DNA of 57,564 bases from an uncultured Pseudomonadota bacterium (GTDB lineage Bacteria > Pseudomonadota > Alphaproteobacteria > RF32 > CAG-239), in assembly GCA_947054505.1 (NCBI GenBank), contig CAMRWU010000012.1:1-57564 (forward strand), read 5' to 3'. Positions 1 to 8,851 of this stretch are shown here, one piece after another; position 1 is the stretch's first letter, and each line of letters opens with the position of its first letter. A program made the position numbers and the translations under genes. The notes beneath the pieces are model-generated. The model had not been told where the DNA came from. It worked only from the letters and a program-made list of their open reading frames with translations, and did no database searches.

Positions 1-9
1 TTTGGATAC

Positions 10-36
10 AAAAAAACCGGAAGGCTAGCCTTCCGG
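10..36 (-). terminator. Intrinsic terminator of the small gene at 47-262
   Basis: Positions 17-36 are a perfect 20-nt palindrome (10-bp arms, CCGGAAGGCT and its complement). On the minus strand it is followed by a run of seven T (A10-A16 on the plus strand). It lies just after the minus-strand gene ending at 47, so it closes that transcript and possibly the whole flagellar operon. Confidence 0.85.
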
Positions 37-46
37 TGCTTAAGGG

Positions 47-262
47 TTAAACTTCTTCGGCGTACATCGTGCCGTCTTTCTCGATTTTTATCATTCGGGC
101 CTGTATGGCTTCTCCCCCCTGATAAACTCGTTTCAAACTTACCAGTTCAGCATGTTTGTTTTCCATGATGGCCGGGTTTACATGTTCCATGATGATGACA
201 TGTCTCATGCGATAGTCGTCAAACAGGTATGTTCCTGTGATGATGTCTCCTTCTTTAACCAT
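47..262 (-). CDS. Small hypothetical protein (71 aa)
   Basis: I do not recognise this family. The frame is open from a GTG at 304, but the first ATG is at 262 and gives a protein beginning MVKEGDIITG, which reads as a natural soluble N-terminus; the extra upstream residues look like translated leader. The sequence is a short beta-rich polypeptide with mixed charge, no signal peptide and no membrane segment. No clear Shine-Dalgarno is visible before either start. The gene is 84 bases downstream of the J-domain gene on the same strand and is followed at once by a strong terminator, so it is probably the last, short cistron of that transcript. The start and its status as a real gene are the main uncertainties. 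Confidence 0.5.
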   Translation of the reverse strand: MVKEGDIITGTYLFDDYRMRHVIIMEHVNPAIMENKHAELVSLKRVYQGGEAIQARMIKIEKDGTMYAEEV

Positions 263-346
263 AATTTTCGATTTTAATAATTGGAGTACTATAAAAATTA
301 ACACTGGGAGAGAATATAATCCGTATCCCCAATAAAATCAAGTTTT

Positions 347-1507
347 TTATTCTGCCTGATAAACTTTGCTAAAATCAGGAACCGGTTTTCCTACTCCTTT
401 TATCAATTCATCCATTTTGATAAAACCCATTTCTCCGTTGTCTATCAAAATCCTTGCCCATATTTTGTCGGGACTTATTCCCGTCAGGCGAACGGTCGTT
501 TGCGCCGACATATTTTTTAAAACATCAAAATCATCTGACGGACCATGCATTACTTTGCTGTCATTTTTCAGATGATAAAGTTGTGTTACATCACTACGGT
601 TAACCGGAATGCTCAAAATTTTGCCGACAACAACATCATCAACACTGCTTCCCCGCTGACCAAAATCAACTTTTTGATAATAATCAATCTGTTTCTTCTT
701 ATTAAACAATGCCATTAAATCGTTGTCTGTCACATATTTAACAGAAGACGGAATTAATGCCACAATGATAATCGCCAGCGGCGCAATTAATTGTACAAGC
801 CGTAACCAACCGAAATTCCATCTTTTGGGGCGAGAAACCCTCTCATTCAAAACACCTAAAAATCTTTGCAAATAAGTCTTTACATCACCGGTTGCATAAT
901 CCAAGGCCATAACCGCTACACGCATAGCGGACGCTTTTTGACCGTTATGATAAAAAGCAACAGCATTATGAACAAGCATTTTCAAATTGTCAGCCGAGGT
1001 ATTGACATTATGAAAGTTGGTCTTTAACGCCTTAATGTTTTTCCATGCCGCCGTGGGATGCCACCACCCTAACAACCAGTTCAGAACAGAGGTTTTGAAC
1101 TCCATTCCCACTGCCTCCGGATATGAGCAATAACAACGGCGAACATGCTGACTGTATTTCCATAATTGTCCGCGCACCTCATAAAAATTGAAAACACGGA
1201 TATTATCGCCCTCGCCTTTTCCTTTAAAGGGTTGAATATTTTCCAATTCAGGAAATCCGCTTCCATCATAAACACACGAAAGCAAATCGTAGATTAAGCG
1301 CTGATGCTCATCTTGAAGAACATCATATGCTACCGATAATTTTTGAAAAACTTCTAACGCATTTTCCGCTTTATTATAATCCGGATGCCATTTTTTGGCC
1401 AATTCGCGATAATTTTGCTTAACCGCCTCAGCACCGGCTTGAGAATCAAGCTCTAAAACTGCGTAATATCCTAAGGAATCCTTATGAAAGGAATAATCGT
1501 TACTCAT
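347..1507 (-). CDS. J-domain (DnaJ-like) membrane protein at the end of the flagellar operon
   Basis: Residues about 11-75 form a J domain with the diagnostic HPD tripeptide (KKWHPDYNKA), which in this family stimulates the ATPase of a DnaK-type Hsp70. The glycine/phenylalanine and zinc-finger regions of true DnaJ are absent. A central helical region of unknown fold follows, then one hydrophobic segment (about 235-255, LVQLIAPLAIIIVALIP). The roughly 130 residues after it look like a bacterial SH3-type beta domain. The start overlaps the stop of the FliK-like gene by ATGA, so translation is probably coupled. The context suggests a chaperone partner at the membrane for flagellar assembly, but that is inference; a housekeeping role is equally possible. 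Confidence 0.75.
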   Translation of the reverse strand: MSNDYSFHKDSLGYYAVLELDSQAGAEAVKQNYRELAKKWHPDYNKAENALEVFQKLSVAYDVLQDEHQRLIYDLLSCVYDGSGFPELENIQPFKGKGEGDNIRVFNFYEVRGQLWKYSQHVRRCYCSYPEAVGMEFKTSVLNWLLGWWHPTAAWKNIKALKTNFHNVNTSADNLKMLVHNAVAFYHNGQKASAMRVAVMALDYATGDVKTYLQRFLGVLNERVSRPKRWNFGWLRLVQLIAPLAIIIVALIPSSVKYVTDNDLMALFNKKKQIDYYQKVDFGQRGSSVDDVVVGKILSIPVNRSDVTQLYHLKNDSKVMHGPSDDFDVLKNMSAQTTVRLTGISPDKIWARILIDNGEMGFIKMDELIKGVGKPVPDFSKVYQAE

Positions 1508-3270
1508 ATGTACAAACCATCTTTGATACTAATATTATCTGGTTCATCATCCGCTATTTTTATGAAATTTTCCTTAAGATTAAGTTTTATATTCCCATGA
1601 TAGTCAACCGCGTGCAATGATGTCTTGAAAAGATTGACAACATGAGCGCAAAAATCGTCCGGTAACATTTTTGAGGTACGGATAATCAAGTCAAAACGCC
1701 GCTCATTGACAACCGAAAAACCATCAAACTGGAATTTTCCAAGTTTGGAAAATTCCGTTTCCAGAACAAAGCGCGCTTCCTTTTTGTGTGGCGAAGGTTG
1801 ATTGTCAGAATCCTTATCTTGTTTTTTCTTTTTAACCGCCAGTTTGACCATGCTTATTCCTTCTCCCCAGAAAGGAATCTCCACCGTCCGCCAAACAACG
1901 CCTTCTCGCACGTTGGTCGTTACATATTGGGTTAAGCGGGACAGTGTTTCCGTTCCCTCCGCTCCTTTGGCCACAATCCGGTCAACAGTCGTGTTTCCCA
2001 ACCAATCTTTGACTTCTCCGCTCTCCGCAGCCTTTACAAAACCGACAATATTCGATAATAGTTTATTATTCACGGCCGGTAATTTGTTGACAATGCTTTG
2101 CACAGCCTGAGCATCTGAAATTATCGGCTCCAATACTTTCAACAACGGCGGCATTTCTCGCGAAGAAACAGAAAAGATTTCTTTTCCATCAGGACGTAAA
2201 ATATCAGGAAGCGCCTTTGCCGCTATAGGAAGTTTTTCCGGCGGCAAAATATCGGACAACTTGGTCAGAAGTTCCTCTATCGGAGCTTGCGGCTGAGATT
2301 TAAAACCCGTTTCCGTCAGTTCTGCCGGCAACTTGATATTTTCTTCGGCAACGGGCATTGGCTCCGCGGCCTTTGCAATAGGAAGCTCTGCCTCCACATT
2401 GTTGAAAACAGGCTTTTCCGTAATATTGCCAATTTGCAACATAACAGGTGTTCCGACCGGCATTTTGAGCGGGGTTTCCGGCAAAACATCGCCCAATGCC
2501 GTTGACAAAACAGGAATATTACCTTCGCCTTTGGTTTGAACGACAGCCGGAATTTCTTTGCCTGAAAAAGACTGTAAGACAGTCAATACATCCTTTGGCA
2601 ATGGCATCCGTGCGCGCAAGGCATCCGGAAGCTGAATAAAATCATCAATCACCTGTTGCAGGGGTTTTAACAGAGTATCCGCATCCGGAGGTTGCGGCGC
2701 CAGAGCTTTGACCTGCAAAGGCAACTCCAATTGTCTGACTGTGGCAAGAACCTGTTCCTTAACTTCCGGCGGCAAGGAAGCCGTCGATGCCAACTTGTCA
2801 ACCACGGGAGCCAGACGTAGCGGTAACAGCTCTATTTGCGGCATTTCACCGGTTTTGTTTACCCACAACGGAACATCGTTTCGAGTCGGAAGGTTTTCCT
2901 GTCGAATCGCCGATAAATATGTCTCAGCCTTTTGTCCGTTGACGCTGACAATTTGGATTGGCAGAGCTCCTTGCTCTGTTCGTCCGACTGCTTTGGCAAT
3001 AATATCGGCAACAGGTTTTTGCTCGCTTTGGAGCGGAAACTCCGTTTTTATCTGAACGGGTATCTCTTTATTTTCAATGACCAATGTTGCCTCATGCAAC
3101 GGAGACAATGGAACAGAATTGTCCATCAAAACCTGCAAAATAATATTTTCTCCGGATTTGATAACCATTTGCGGCGGAACATTTTGAAGCTCCGCTTGCA
3201 GAAGTTTTTCTCCTACCGCGGCAATTAAACTATTGTTGACCGCTTGTATGGTCAGACTATCCATTGGCAA
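1504..3270 (-). CDS. FliK-like flagellar hook-length control protein candidate (588 aa)
   Basis: A long, proline- and valine-rich protein of low complexity through residues about 100-400, with a more compact C-terminal part (about 455-575). The pattern of alternating strands there (RFVLETEFSKLGKFQF, RFDLIIRTS) resembles the FliK C-terminal hook domain. FliK is an exported molecular ruler that switches export specificity from hook to filament. The architecture (disordered ruler plus folded C-terminus), length and position in the flagellar operon agree; sequence similarity alone is weak. The frame opens with TTG at 3270, five bases after AGGAG; an ATG at 3264 (third residue) is the alternative. 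It overlaps the end of flhG and shares ATGA with the J-domain gene. Confidence 0.55.
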   Translation of the reverse strand: MPMDSLTIQAVNNSLIAAVGEKLLQAELQNVPPQMVIKSGENIILQVLMDNSVPLSPLHEATLVIENKEIPVQIKTEFPLQSEQKPVADIIAKAVGRTEQGALPIQIVSVNGQKAETYLSAIRQENLPTRNDVPLWVNKTGEMPQIELLPLRLAPVVDKLASTASLPPEVKEQVLATVRQLELPLQVKALAPQPPDADTLLKPLQQVIDDFIQLPDALRARMPLPKDVLTVLQSFSGKEIPAVVQTKGEGNIPVLSTALGDVLPETPLKMPVGTPVMLQIGNITEKPVFNNVEAELPIAKAAEPMPVAEENIKLPAELTETGFKSQPQAPIEELLTKLSDILPPEKLPIAAKALPDILRPDGKEIFSVSSREMPPLLKVLEPIISDAQAVQSIVNKLPAVNNKLLSNIVGFVKAAESGEVKDWLGNTTVDRIVAKGAEGTETLSRLTQYVTTNVREGVVWRTVEIPFWGEGISMVKLAVKKKKQDKDSDNQPSPHKKEARFVLETEFSKLGKFQFDGFSVVNERRFDLIIRTSKMLPDDFCAHVVNLFKTSLHAVDYHGNIKLNLKENFIKIADDEPDNISIKDGLYI

Positions 3271-4066
3271 TTAATCTCCTGGCGATGGCAATGACATCCT
3301 CAGCCGCCTCCGATGTCGGATAACGATTGATGATGGAGTTTTGGTTGCGAATTGAATCACGCACACGCGTATCCCGTCTTATAATACCTAACAACGGCGG
3401 ATTGATTTTCAAGAAATTATTGCAGGCTTTGAGTAAAGTATCATAAGTTCGTTGCCCCTCACGCAAAGAATTGGCCTGATTGATAACAATATTGATATTG
3501 CTTTTCGGATACTGCATGGTCATAATCTTGATAAAAGCATAAGCATCGGTCAAAGATGTCGGTTCATCAGTGCAAACAACAATGATTTTCTCCGCCATAC
3601 CTGATAAAATCCGCACCGGTTTTTCAACTCCGGCTCCCATATCCAGAATAATCTTGTCATAATCTGTGGCTAAGAGATTCAAATCCTCCCCCAATATCTG
3701 CAAACGTCCGACCGGCATCGAAGCCAAACCGGCAGATCCAGAACGGCCGGCAATCACATCAAACCGGCATTTGTCATAATGATGAACAACCTGATTGAGG
3801 CTCATGGCACCGGACACCACGCTCCCCAGATCATATTTGGCCATCAGTCCAAGCTGAATATCAACATTGGCCAACCCCAAATCACCATCAAACAACAAAG
3901 TCTTTTGACGAAGGGCGCTCAAGGCATGCGCCAAGGTAATGGAAAACCACGTTTTGCCGACGCCTCCTTTGCCGGAAGCAATAGCCAACATATTTTTACC
4001 TTTACGTTGACTGCGCGCTCCGCCGCGAGGTGCCGTTTTTAATTCCTGTACCGTTTCCATCTTCAA
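3257..4066 (-). CDS. flhG: FlhG (YlxH/MinD-family ATPase), flagellar number regulator
   Basis: A MinD/ParA-type P-loop ATPase. The deviant Walker A motif SGKGGVGKT lies at residues 31-39, followed by the FDGDLGLANVD motif and, near residues 140-145, the ILDMGAG motif that replaces DTPAG in this group. FlhG works with the SRP-type GTPase FlhF to set the place and number of flagella by acting on FlhF GTP hydrolysis and on C-ring components. The gene lies eight bases after flhF on the same strand, the classic flhA-flhF-flhG order. Its N-terminal basic stretch before the P-loop fits the FlhF-activating element of the family. Length (269 aa) is normal. Confidence 0.92.
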   Translation of the reverse strand: MKMETVQELKTAPRGGARSQRKGKNMLAIASGKGGVGKTWFSITLAHALSALRQKTLLFDGDLGLANVDIQLGLMAKYDLGSVVSGAMSLNQVVHHYDKCRFDVIAGRSGSAGLASMPVGRLQILGEDLNLLATDYDKIILDMGAGVEKPVRILSGMAEKIIVVCTDEPTSLTDAYAFIKIMTMQYPKSNINIVINQANSLREGQRTYDTLLKACNNFLKINPPLLGIIRRDTRVRDSIRNQNSIINRYPTSEAAEDVIAIARRLIANG

Positions 4067-4073
4067 AAACTCC

Positions 4074-5030
4074 CTATTCAGCCAAAATCAATCGAGCTAA
4101 TGCCGCACTGCTCACCACTGCCAAGCCATTGGCTATTGATGCATTAACACCGGCAGCACAAAAAGCCAAACGACAGCACCCCGCCGCCGACAACACCGCT
4201 CCCAACCGTCTGGTCATATCCAAACGGGTCGGCAACAGATAATCGGCTCCCATATCCTTAAAAATTTCCGCGGCCTCAATAGCTTCGGGAACATTGCGAC
4301 CGGCATCCATAACCATAAACTTATCCCCTTTTATACAATCGGCAAAAGGCAGAACCTTGTCCGTTTCCTCAGGAACAAAGGGATTAATTCCTGCGGTGTC
4401 GATCAAAATCAAATCATAGATTTCCGACAGCAATTGTGTTTGCCTAAACAGATTTTTTGCTTCTTTTTCAAAATAAAAATCAACTTCCAAAATCTTGGCA
4501 AAAGCTTGTAACTGATTGTTGGCACCGGCACGGACATTATCGGTACTGATAATTGCCGTCCTCATTTTTTTGAATTTTGCTTGTGTGGCCATTTTGGCAA
4601 TCGCTGTCGATTTGCCGCTTCCGGGGGTTCCCATGAACAATTTTACTTTTTGCTTGGACCCTAACAAAGAATCAAATTTATACAACCGTTCCAAACCACC
4701 AGACAAAACCTGTTGCTCATCGAGCGCATTTTTATCACGAGCACTCTGCCGCGACGAAGCTAAAATCTTCTGCGCAACATCCTCAGTAACGCCATGATAC
4801 TCCAGAGCCTCACGCAGACGGCGGTCATCAAAAAAAGTCTGGATATTTACCGATTTCAGTGTTTCATCAGGCATAAAATCAAAGTCAACGGTCTCATCAA
4901 GAGCCGCTGTCAGATAAACTTTGCCGCTAATGGTCTGATTGGAAAGAATGACAGCTTCACTTCCAAGCTCTTGACGAACCATGGAAATGGCTTCATTCAT
5001 ATTGGCGGCTATGAAATTTTTGACTTTCAT
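4074..5030 (-). CDS. flhF: FlhF, SRP-family GTPase for flagellar placement
   Basis: FlhF belongs to the signal-recognition GTPases (with Ffh and FtsY) and directs the position of the flagellar basal body. The short N-terminal region (MKVKNFIAANMNEAI) is the typical FlhF start. A helical N domain follows, then the NG GTPase with P-loop GTPGSGKS at residues 134-141, the STDN/RAGA segment near 163-170 and the DTAG motif at 211-214. At 318 aa the protein is short because the long basic B domain seen in many FlhF proteins is reduced. It is followed at eight bases by flhG and preceded at 12 bases by flhA. The last 50 residues are unusually alanine-rich. Confidence 0.92.
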   Translation of the reverse strand: MKVKNFIAANMNEAISMVRQELGSEAVILSNQTISGKVYLTAALDETVDFDFMPDETLKSVNIQTFFDDRRLREALEYHGVTEDVAQKILASSRQSARDKNALDEQQVLSGGLERLYKFDSLLGSKQKVKLFMGTPGSGKSTAIAKMATQAKFKKMRTAIISTDNVRAGANNQLQAFAKILEVDFYFEKEAKNLFRQTQLLSEIYDLILIDTAGINPFVPEETDKVLPFADCIKGDKFMVMDAGRNVPEAIEAAEIFKDMGADYLLPTRLDMTRRLGAVLSAAGCCRLAFCAAGVNASIANGLAVVSSAALARLILAE

Positions 5031-5042
5031 TCACGGCTACCC

Positions 5043-7157
5043 TTAAATCTGCCCAACGGTTTTAATTTTGGCTTTCGGATGAATTTCATTCTGAGACATC
5101 ACAACCGTCATTGGGCGAAAACGTTCGATAATAGAACGAACAAACGGACGAATCCCAGGGCTGGTGAGCAAAACGGCACTTTCGCCTTTTGCGGCTAATT
5201 CCTCTAATGAACTGCGCACCTTGCTAATAAAGCTCTGTAAAGCGCTTGGTGCCATGGCTAACTGTCGTTCATCTCCCTCGCCGACAATCGCTTCGGCAAA
5301 AGCGTGTTCCCATTCCGGTGATAACGTCACCAAAGGAATAATCCCCAGTTCATTGGCATAAGCATTGGACAGCTGTCGCGCCAGACGAGTACGAACATGT
5401 TCGGTAATCATCATCAAACTACGAGTGGTGGTGACAGCCTCGGATACCCCCTCCAAAATGGTCGGCAAATCACGAATAGACACACGTTCCTGCAACAGAT
5501 TTTGCAAAATACGTTGCAAAGCACCAAGGCTGACTTTGGATGGAATGAGTTCTTTGATAAGCTTTTGGTGTTCTTTATCCAATTCATCAAGCAACTTTTG
5601 CGTTTCAGCATAAGACAACAGTTCGGGCATATTATCTTTAACCAGCTCGGTAATATGAGTGGTGACAACCGTTGCCGGATCAACCACTGTATAGCCGCGG
5701 AACATTGCCTCTTCTCGATAAGACGGGTCAACCCACATTGCTTTTAGCCCGAACGTCGGTTCAAAAGTATTTTCCCCCGGCAATGTAATCGGCTCACCCC
5801 GAGGATCCATCACCAACAATTTGGTCGGACGCAACTCGCCTTTGCCGGCACGGACTTCTTTGATGTAAATATTATATTCGTTTGCCTCAAGTTGCATATT
5901 ATCCTGAATGCGGATTGAAGGCATCACGAATCCAAGTTCAGAAGCCAGTGCGCGACGTAAAGCTTTAATTTGATCGGTCAGCTTGCGGTTGGCTTCCTCA
6001 TTAATCAGCGGCAACAAACCATAGCCGATTTCCAAACGGATCAAATCAACACGCAGGGCGTTGGCAATCGGTTCATCAGCGGCTTTAGCCAACTTGCCTT
6101 GTTTTTGTTCTTGTTCAAGGATTTCTTGCGCTTTGGCGGCCTGCTCCTGTTGCCGCATATTCAGATAATATGCCGTAGCACCGGTTAAGGTGGCCAGCAA
6201 CACAAAAGGAACGAACGGCGTGCCGGGCAACATTCCCAAGGCCAAAGCCAAGAACGAGCTCATACCTAATGCTTTTGGATAATTGGCCAATTGCTCAAAC
6301 AAGACCTTATCCGTTGAATCGGTCATACCGGCTTTGGATACCAAAATACCGGCGGCAACGGACACAATCAAAGCCGGAACCTGTGACACCAAACCATCAC
6401 CGACAGTCAGGCGGACATAAGTCGAACCGGCATCTCCAAAGCTCATATTGTTTTGAACCATTCCGATAATGATACCGGCAATGATATTAATAAACACAAT
6501 CAGCAAGCCGGCAATCGCATCACCGCGGACAAACTTGGAAGCACCGTCCATGGCTCCGTAAAAAGAGCTTTCTTTAGATAAATCTTCACGGCGTTTGCGT
6601 GCTTCGTCTTCATTAATCAAACCTGAAGACAAGTCCGCATCAATCGCCATCTGTTTTCCGGGCATGGCATCCAAAGCAAAACGAGCGGCAACTTCGGCAA
6701 TACGACCGGAACCTTTGGTAATGACCACAAAGTTTACCAATACCAAAATTGCAAACACGATAACGCCGATAACAAAGTTATTGCCCATAATAAAGCCGCC
6801 AAACGCTTTAATAACCTCACCAGCGGCATCGGGGCCCATATAACCGCGCGCCAAAATCAGACGTGTTGATGCCAAATTGAGCGACAACCTGTACATGGTT
6901 GTAATCAACAGAACCAGAGGAAACGCGCTAAACTCAGTCGGCTTTTCGATAAATATAGCCATCATCAGTACAACGCAGGACAATGTGATGGAAAATGCCA
7001 GCAATACATCCAACAGCCATGACGGTAGCGGCATAATCAAAATTACCAGCATCAGGATAATCGCAAAGGCGAAGAAAATATCTCCGCGTTTGGTTGCGTT
7101 AATAAACATATCCTTAAAGCTGGAACCGCCGAACATATTGTTAGGTTGCTTTGCCAT
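5043..7157 (-). CDS. flhA: FlhA, flagellar type III export gate protein
   Basis: FlhA is the large inner-membrane component of the flagellar export gate. It couples the proton motive force to substrate export and its cytoplasmic domain docks chaperone-substrate complexes. At 704 aa it has normal length. Residues about 25-335 hold eight hydrophobic segments and the conserved cytoplasmic loop with the FHIPEP-family signature region (ARFALDAMPGKQMAIDADL). Residues about 360-704 form the soluble export domain. It sits between flbD and flhF with gaps of 10 and 12 bases, so it is surely in the same operon. Nothing in the sequence looks truncated or frameshifted. Confidence 0.97.
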   Translation of the reverse strand: MAKQPNNMFGGSSFKDMFINATKRGDIFFAFAIILMLVILIMPLPSWLLDVLLAFSITLSCVVLMMAIFIEKPTEFSAFPLVLLITTMYRLSLNLASTRLILARGYMGPDAAGEVIKAFGGFIMGNNFVIGVIVFAILVLVNFVVITKGSGRIAEVAARFALDAMPGKQMAIDADLSSGLINEDEARKRREDLSKESSFYGAMDGASKFVRGDAIAGLLIVFINIIAGIIIGMVQNNMSFGDAGSTYVRLTVGDGLVSQVPALIVSVAAGILVSKAGMTDSTDKVLFEQLANYPKALGMSSFLALALGMLPGTPFVPFVLLATLTGATAYYLNMRQQEQAAKAQEILEQEQKQGKLAKAADEPIANALRVDLIRLEIGYGLLPLINEEANRKLTDQIKALRRALASELGFVMPSIRIQDNMQLEANEYNIYIKEVRAGKGELRPTKLLVMDPRGEPITLPGENTFEPTFGLKAMWVDPSYREEAMFRGYTVVDPATVVTTHITELVKDNMPELLSYAETQKLLDELDKEHQKLIKELIPSKVSLGALQRILQNLLQERVSIRDLPTILEGVSEAVTTTRSLMMITEHVRTRLARQLSNAYANELGIIPLVTLSPEWEHAFAEAIVGEGDERQLAMAPSALQSFISKVRSSLEELAAKGESAVLLTSPGIRPFVRSIIERFRPMTVVMSQNEIHPKAKIKTVGQI

Positions 7158-7167
7158 CGTCCGTTAT

Positions 7168-8478
7168 TTACCCTTCAGCGGCAGGAAAGTCAAAACCTTC
7201 CTCCTGATATTGTTTAAGTTTGTTGCGCAGTGTGCGAATGGAAATACCCAAGATATTGGCCGCGGTAGTACGGTTTCCCATTGTATGTTTGAGTGTATCG
7301 ATAATCAACTTCCGTTCCATTCCGGCAACGGTCTGCCCAACCTGAACGGTCGCCTCCTCCTGCGGTGTATTCATCGCTTCGGGGTTGGTGAGGATGATGG
7401 CTTCTTTTCCAATCTCACCCCCTGTACTCAGGAGAACAGCACGGTGCATGGTATTTTCAAGCTCACGCACATTTCCCGGCCACTGATAATTTTCCAGAAT
7501 CCGAGCGGCTTCCTCCGACAAGTCTTTCATCGGCAAATCATTCAATTCGGAATATTTTTTGATAAAGTGCTTCGCCAACACAACAATGTCACCCGTACGG
7601 TCTTTTAAGTCCGGGATATTCAGATTAATCACATTTAACCGGTAATACAAATCCTGACGAAATGTTCCGTTTTTGACAGCTTCTTCCAGATTGCGGTTAG
7701 ATGTGGCGATAATGCGTGTGTTAACCTTAATCGGAGCTTTGCCGCCGATACGATCGATTTCTTTTTCCTGAATGGCACGCAACAATTTGGCCTGAATCCC
7801 GATATCCATTTCCGAAATCTCATCCAACAACAATGTGCCGTCGGAAGCTTCTTCAAACTTACCAATTCTTCTGGCGACAGCTCCTGTAAAAGCTCCTTTT
7901 TCATAGCCGAAAAGTTCTGATTCCAGCAATGTTTCCGGAATAGCGGCACAGTTGACCGCCACAAATTTTTTATTAGCGCGTTTGGAATTGTCATGCACAA
8001 AGCGAGAAAAGATTTCTTTACCGGTTCCGGATGAGCCGGTCAACAATACACTGGCCTCAGACGGAGCAATTTGTTTGGCAACTTTTAAGATACTCTCGGT
8101 TTTTTTATCACCGTAAATCAGCGCATGATTTTCTCTGGTTGCCGCCGCCAGCACCGCACCGATTAGTTCCGGATCAGGAGGAAGAGGGATATACTCCTTA
8201 GCACCGGCTTTAATCGCCTTAACCGCCAATGTCGGATCATTCGCCACACCGCAGGCCACAACCAAAACATTGATACGTTCGTTTTCCAATGATGAAATAA
8301 ACTTATAAACATCGAGCTTGACGTCAATCATCACCAACTCAATCGTTTTGCCAGAACGCAAAACATCCAAACCGGCTTCGACACTGTCCGCCAAAGATAC
8401 ATGACCGCCCTGTGCAATAGCGATTTTGCTCGCCGCGCCGATTTGACCGTCCAATGTTCCGACAATAAGTAATTCCAT
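7168..8478 (-). CDS. flbD: FlbD-type sigma-54-dependent flagellar transcription activator
   Basis: An NtrC-type regulator. Residues 1-115 are a receiver-like domain, 125-365 an AAA+ sigma-54 interaction domain with Walker A GSSGTGKE (148-155) and the sigma-54 contact loop GAFTGA (195-200), and 390-430 a Fis-type DNA-binding helix-turn-helix (TAANILGISIRTLRNKL). In Caulobacter FlbD activates late sigma-54 flagellar genes and represses the early fliF operon. The receiver here keeps an aspartate at position 52 (MIDVKLD) but lacks the acidic pair near the N-terminus that binds magnesium (LLIVGTLDGQ), so phosphorylation may not be its switch. The gene lies between fliN and flhA, the order of the Caulobacter fliF operon. 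Confidence 0.9.
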   Translation of the reverse strand: MELLIVGTLDGQIGAASKIAIAQGGHVSLADSVEAGLDVLRSGKTIELVMIDVKLDVYKFISSLENERINVLVVACGVANDPTLAVKAIKAGAKEYIPLPPDPELIGAVLAAATRENHALIYGDKKTESILKVAKQIAPSEASVLLTGSSGTGKEIFSRFVHDNSKRANKKFVAVNCAAIPETLLESELFGYEKGAFTGAVARRIGKFEEASDGTLLLDEISEMDIGIQAKLLRAIQEKEIDRIGGKAPIKVNTRIIATSNRNLEEAVKNGTFRQDLYYRLNVINLNIPDLKDRTGDIVVLAKHFIKKYSELNDLPMKDLSEEAARILENYQWPGNVRELENTMHRAVLLSTGGEIGKEAIILTNPEAMNTPQEEATVQVGQTVAGMERKLIIDTLKHTMGNRTTAANILGISIRTLRNKLKQYQEEGFDFPAAEG

Positions 8479-8497
8479 CTTTTTACCCGTCCGTCAG

Positions 8498-8851
8498 CTA
8501 TTTGACCACCGATTTGACGATTTCGGTCATGGTGATGCCCAGTTTGTCATCAACAACCACAACCTCGCCACGGGCAACCAAATTATTATTGACATAAATA
8601 TCAATCGCTTCACCGACTTTTCGATCAAGCTCAATAATCGCCCCTTTATTCAACTTCATCAACTGGCTGACTTTCATCTGGGTTTTTCCCAATATCGCAG
8701 AAACCTTAACCGGAATATTGTAAACGGCTTCCAAGTCGCTGGTGGAGCTGGGAATGTCAAAATTGTCAATCGTATTTTCCTTGCGGAGAATCGGTTCATC
8801 ATCCATCATGGAGCTTTCTTGTAGCTCATCTAGTTCCAAATTTTTATCCAT
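8498..8851 (-). CDS. fliN: FliN, flagellar motor switch (C-ring) protein
   Basis: The C-terminal 75 residues form a SpoA/FliN domain (VYNIPVKVSAILGKT ... GEVVVVDDKLGITMTEIV), which builds the lower C-ring and docks FliH during export. An acidic N-terminal tail of about 40 residues precedes it, as is usual. The start at 8851 (MDKNLELDEL) is preferred over an in-frame ATG at 8866, because GAGAGGGA lies a few bases before it; the gene then overlaps the end of fliH by eight bases. Twenty bases separate it from flbD. FliM is not encoded in this window and must be elsewhere. Confidence 0.93.
   Translation of the reverse strand: MDKNLELDELQESSMMDDEPILRKENTIDNFDIPSSTSDLEAVYNIPVKVSAILGKTQMKVSQLMKLNKGAIIELDRKVGEAIDIYVNNNLVARGEVVVVDDKLGITMTEIVKSVVK

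Noticed and set aside
6877..7608. 243-codon plus-strand frame opposite flhA and flbD
   Set aside because: Antisense to two conserved genes in frame with good coding; composition unlike a real protein.
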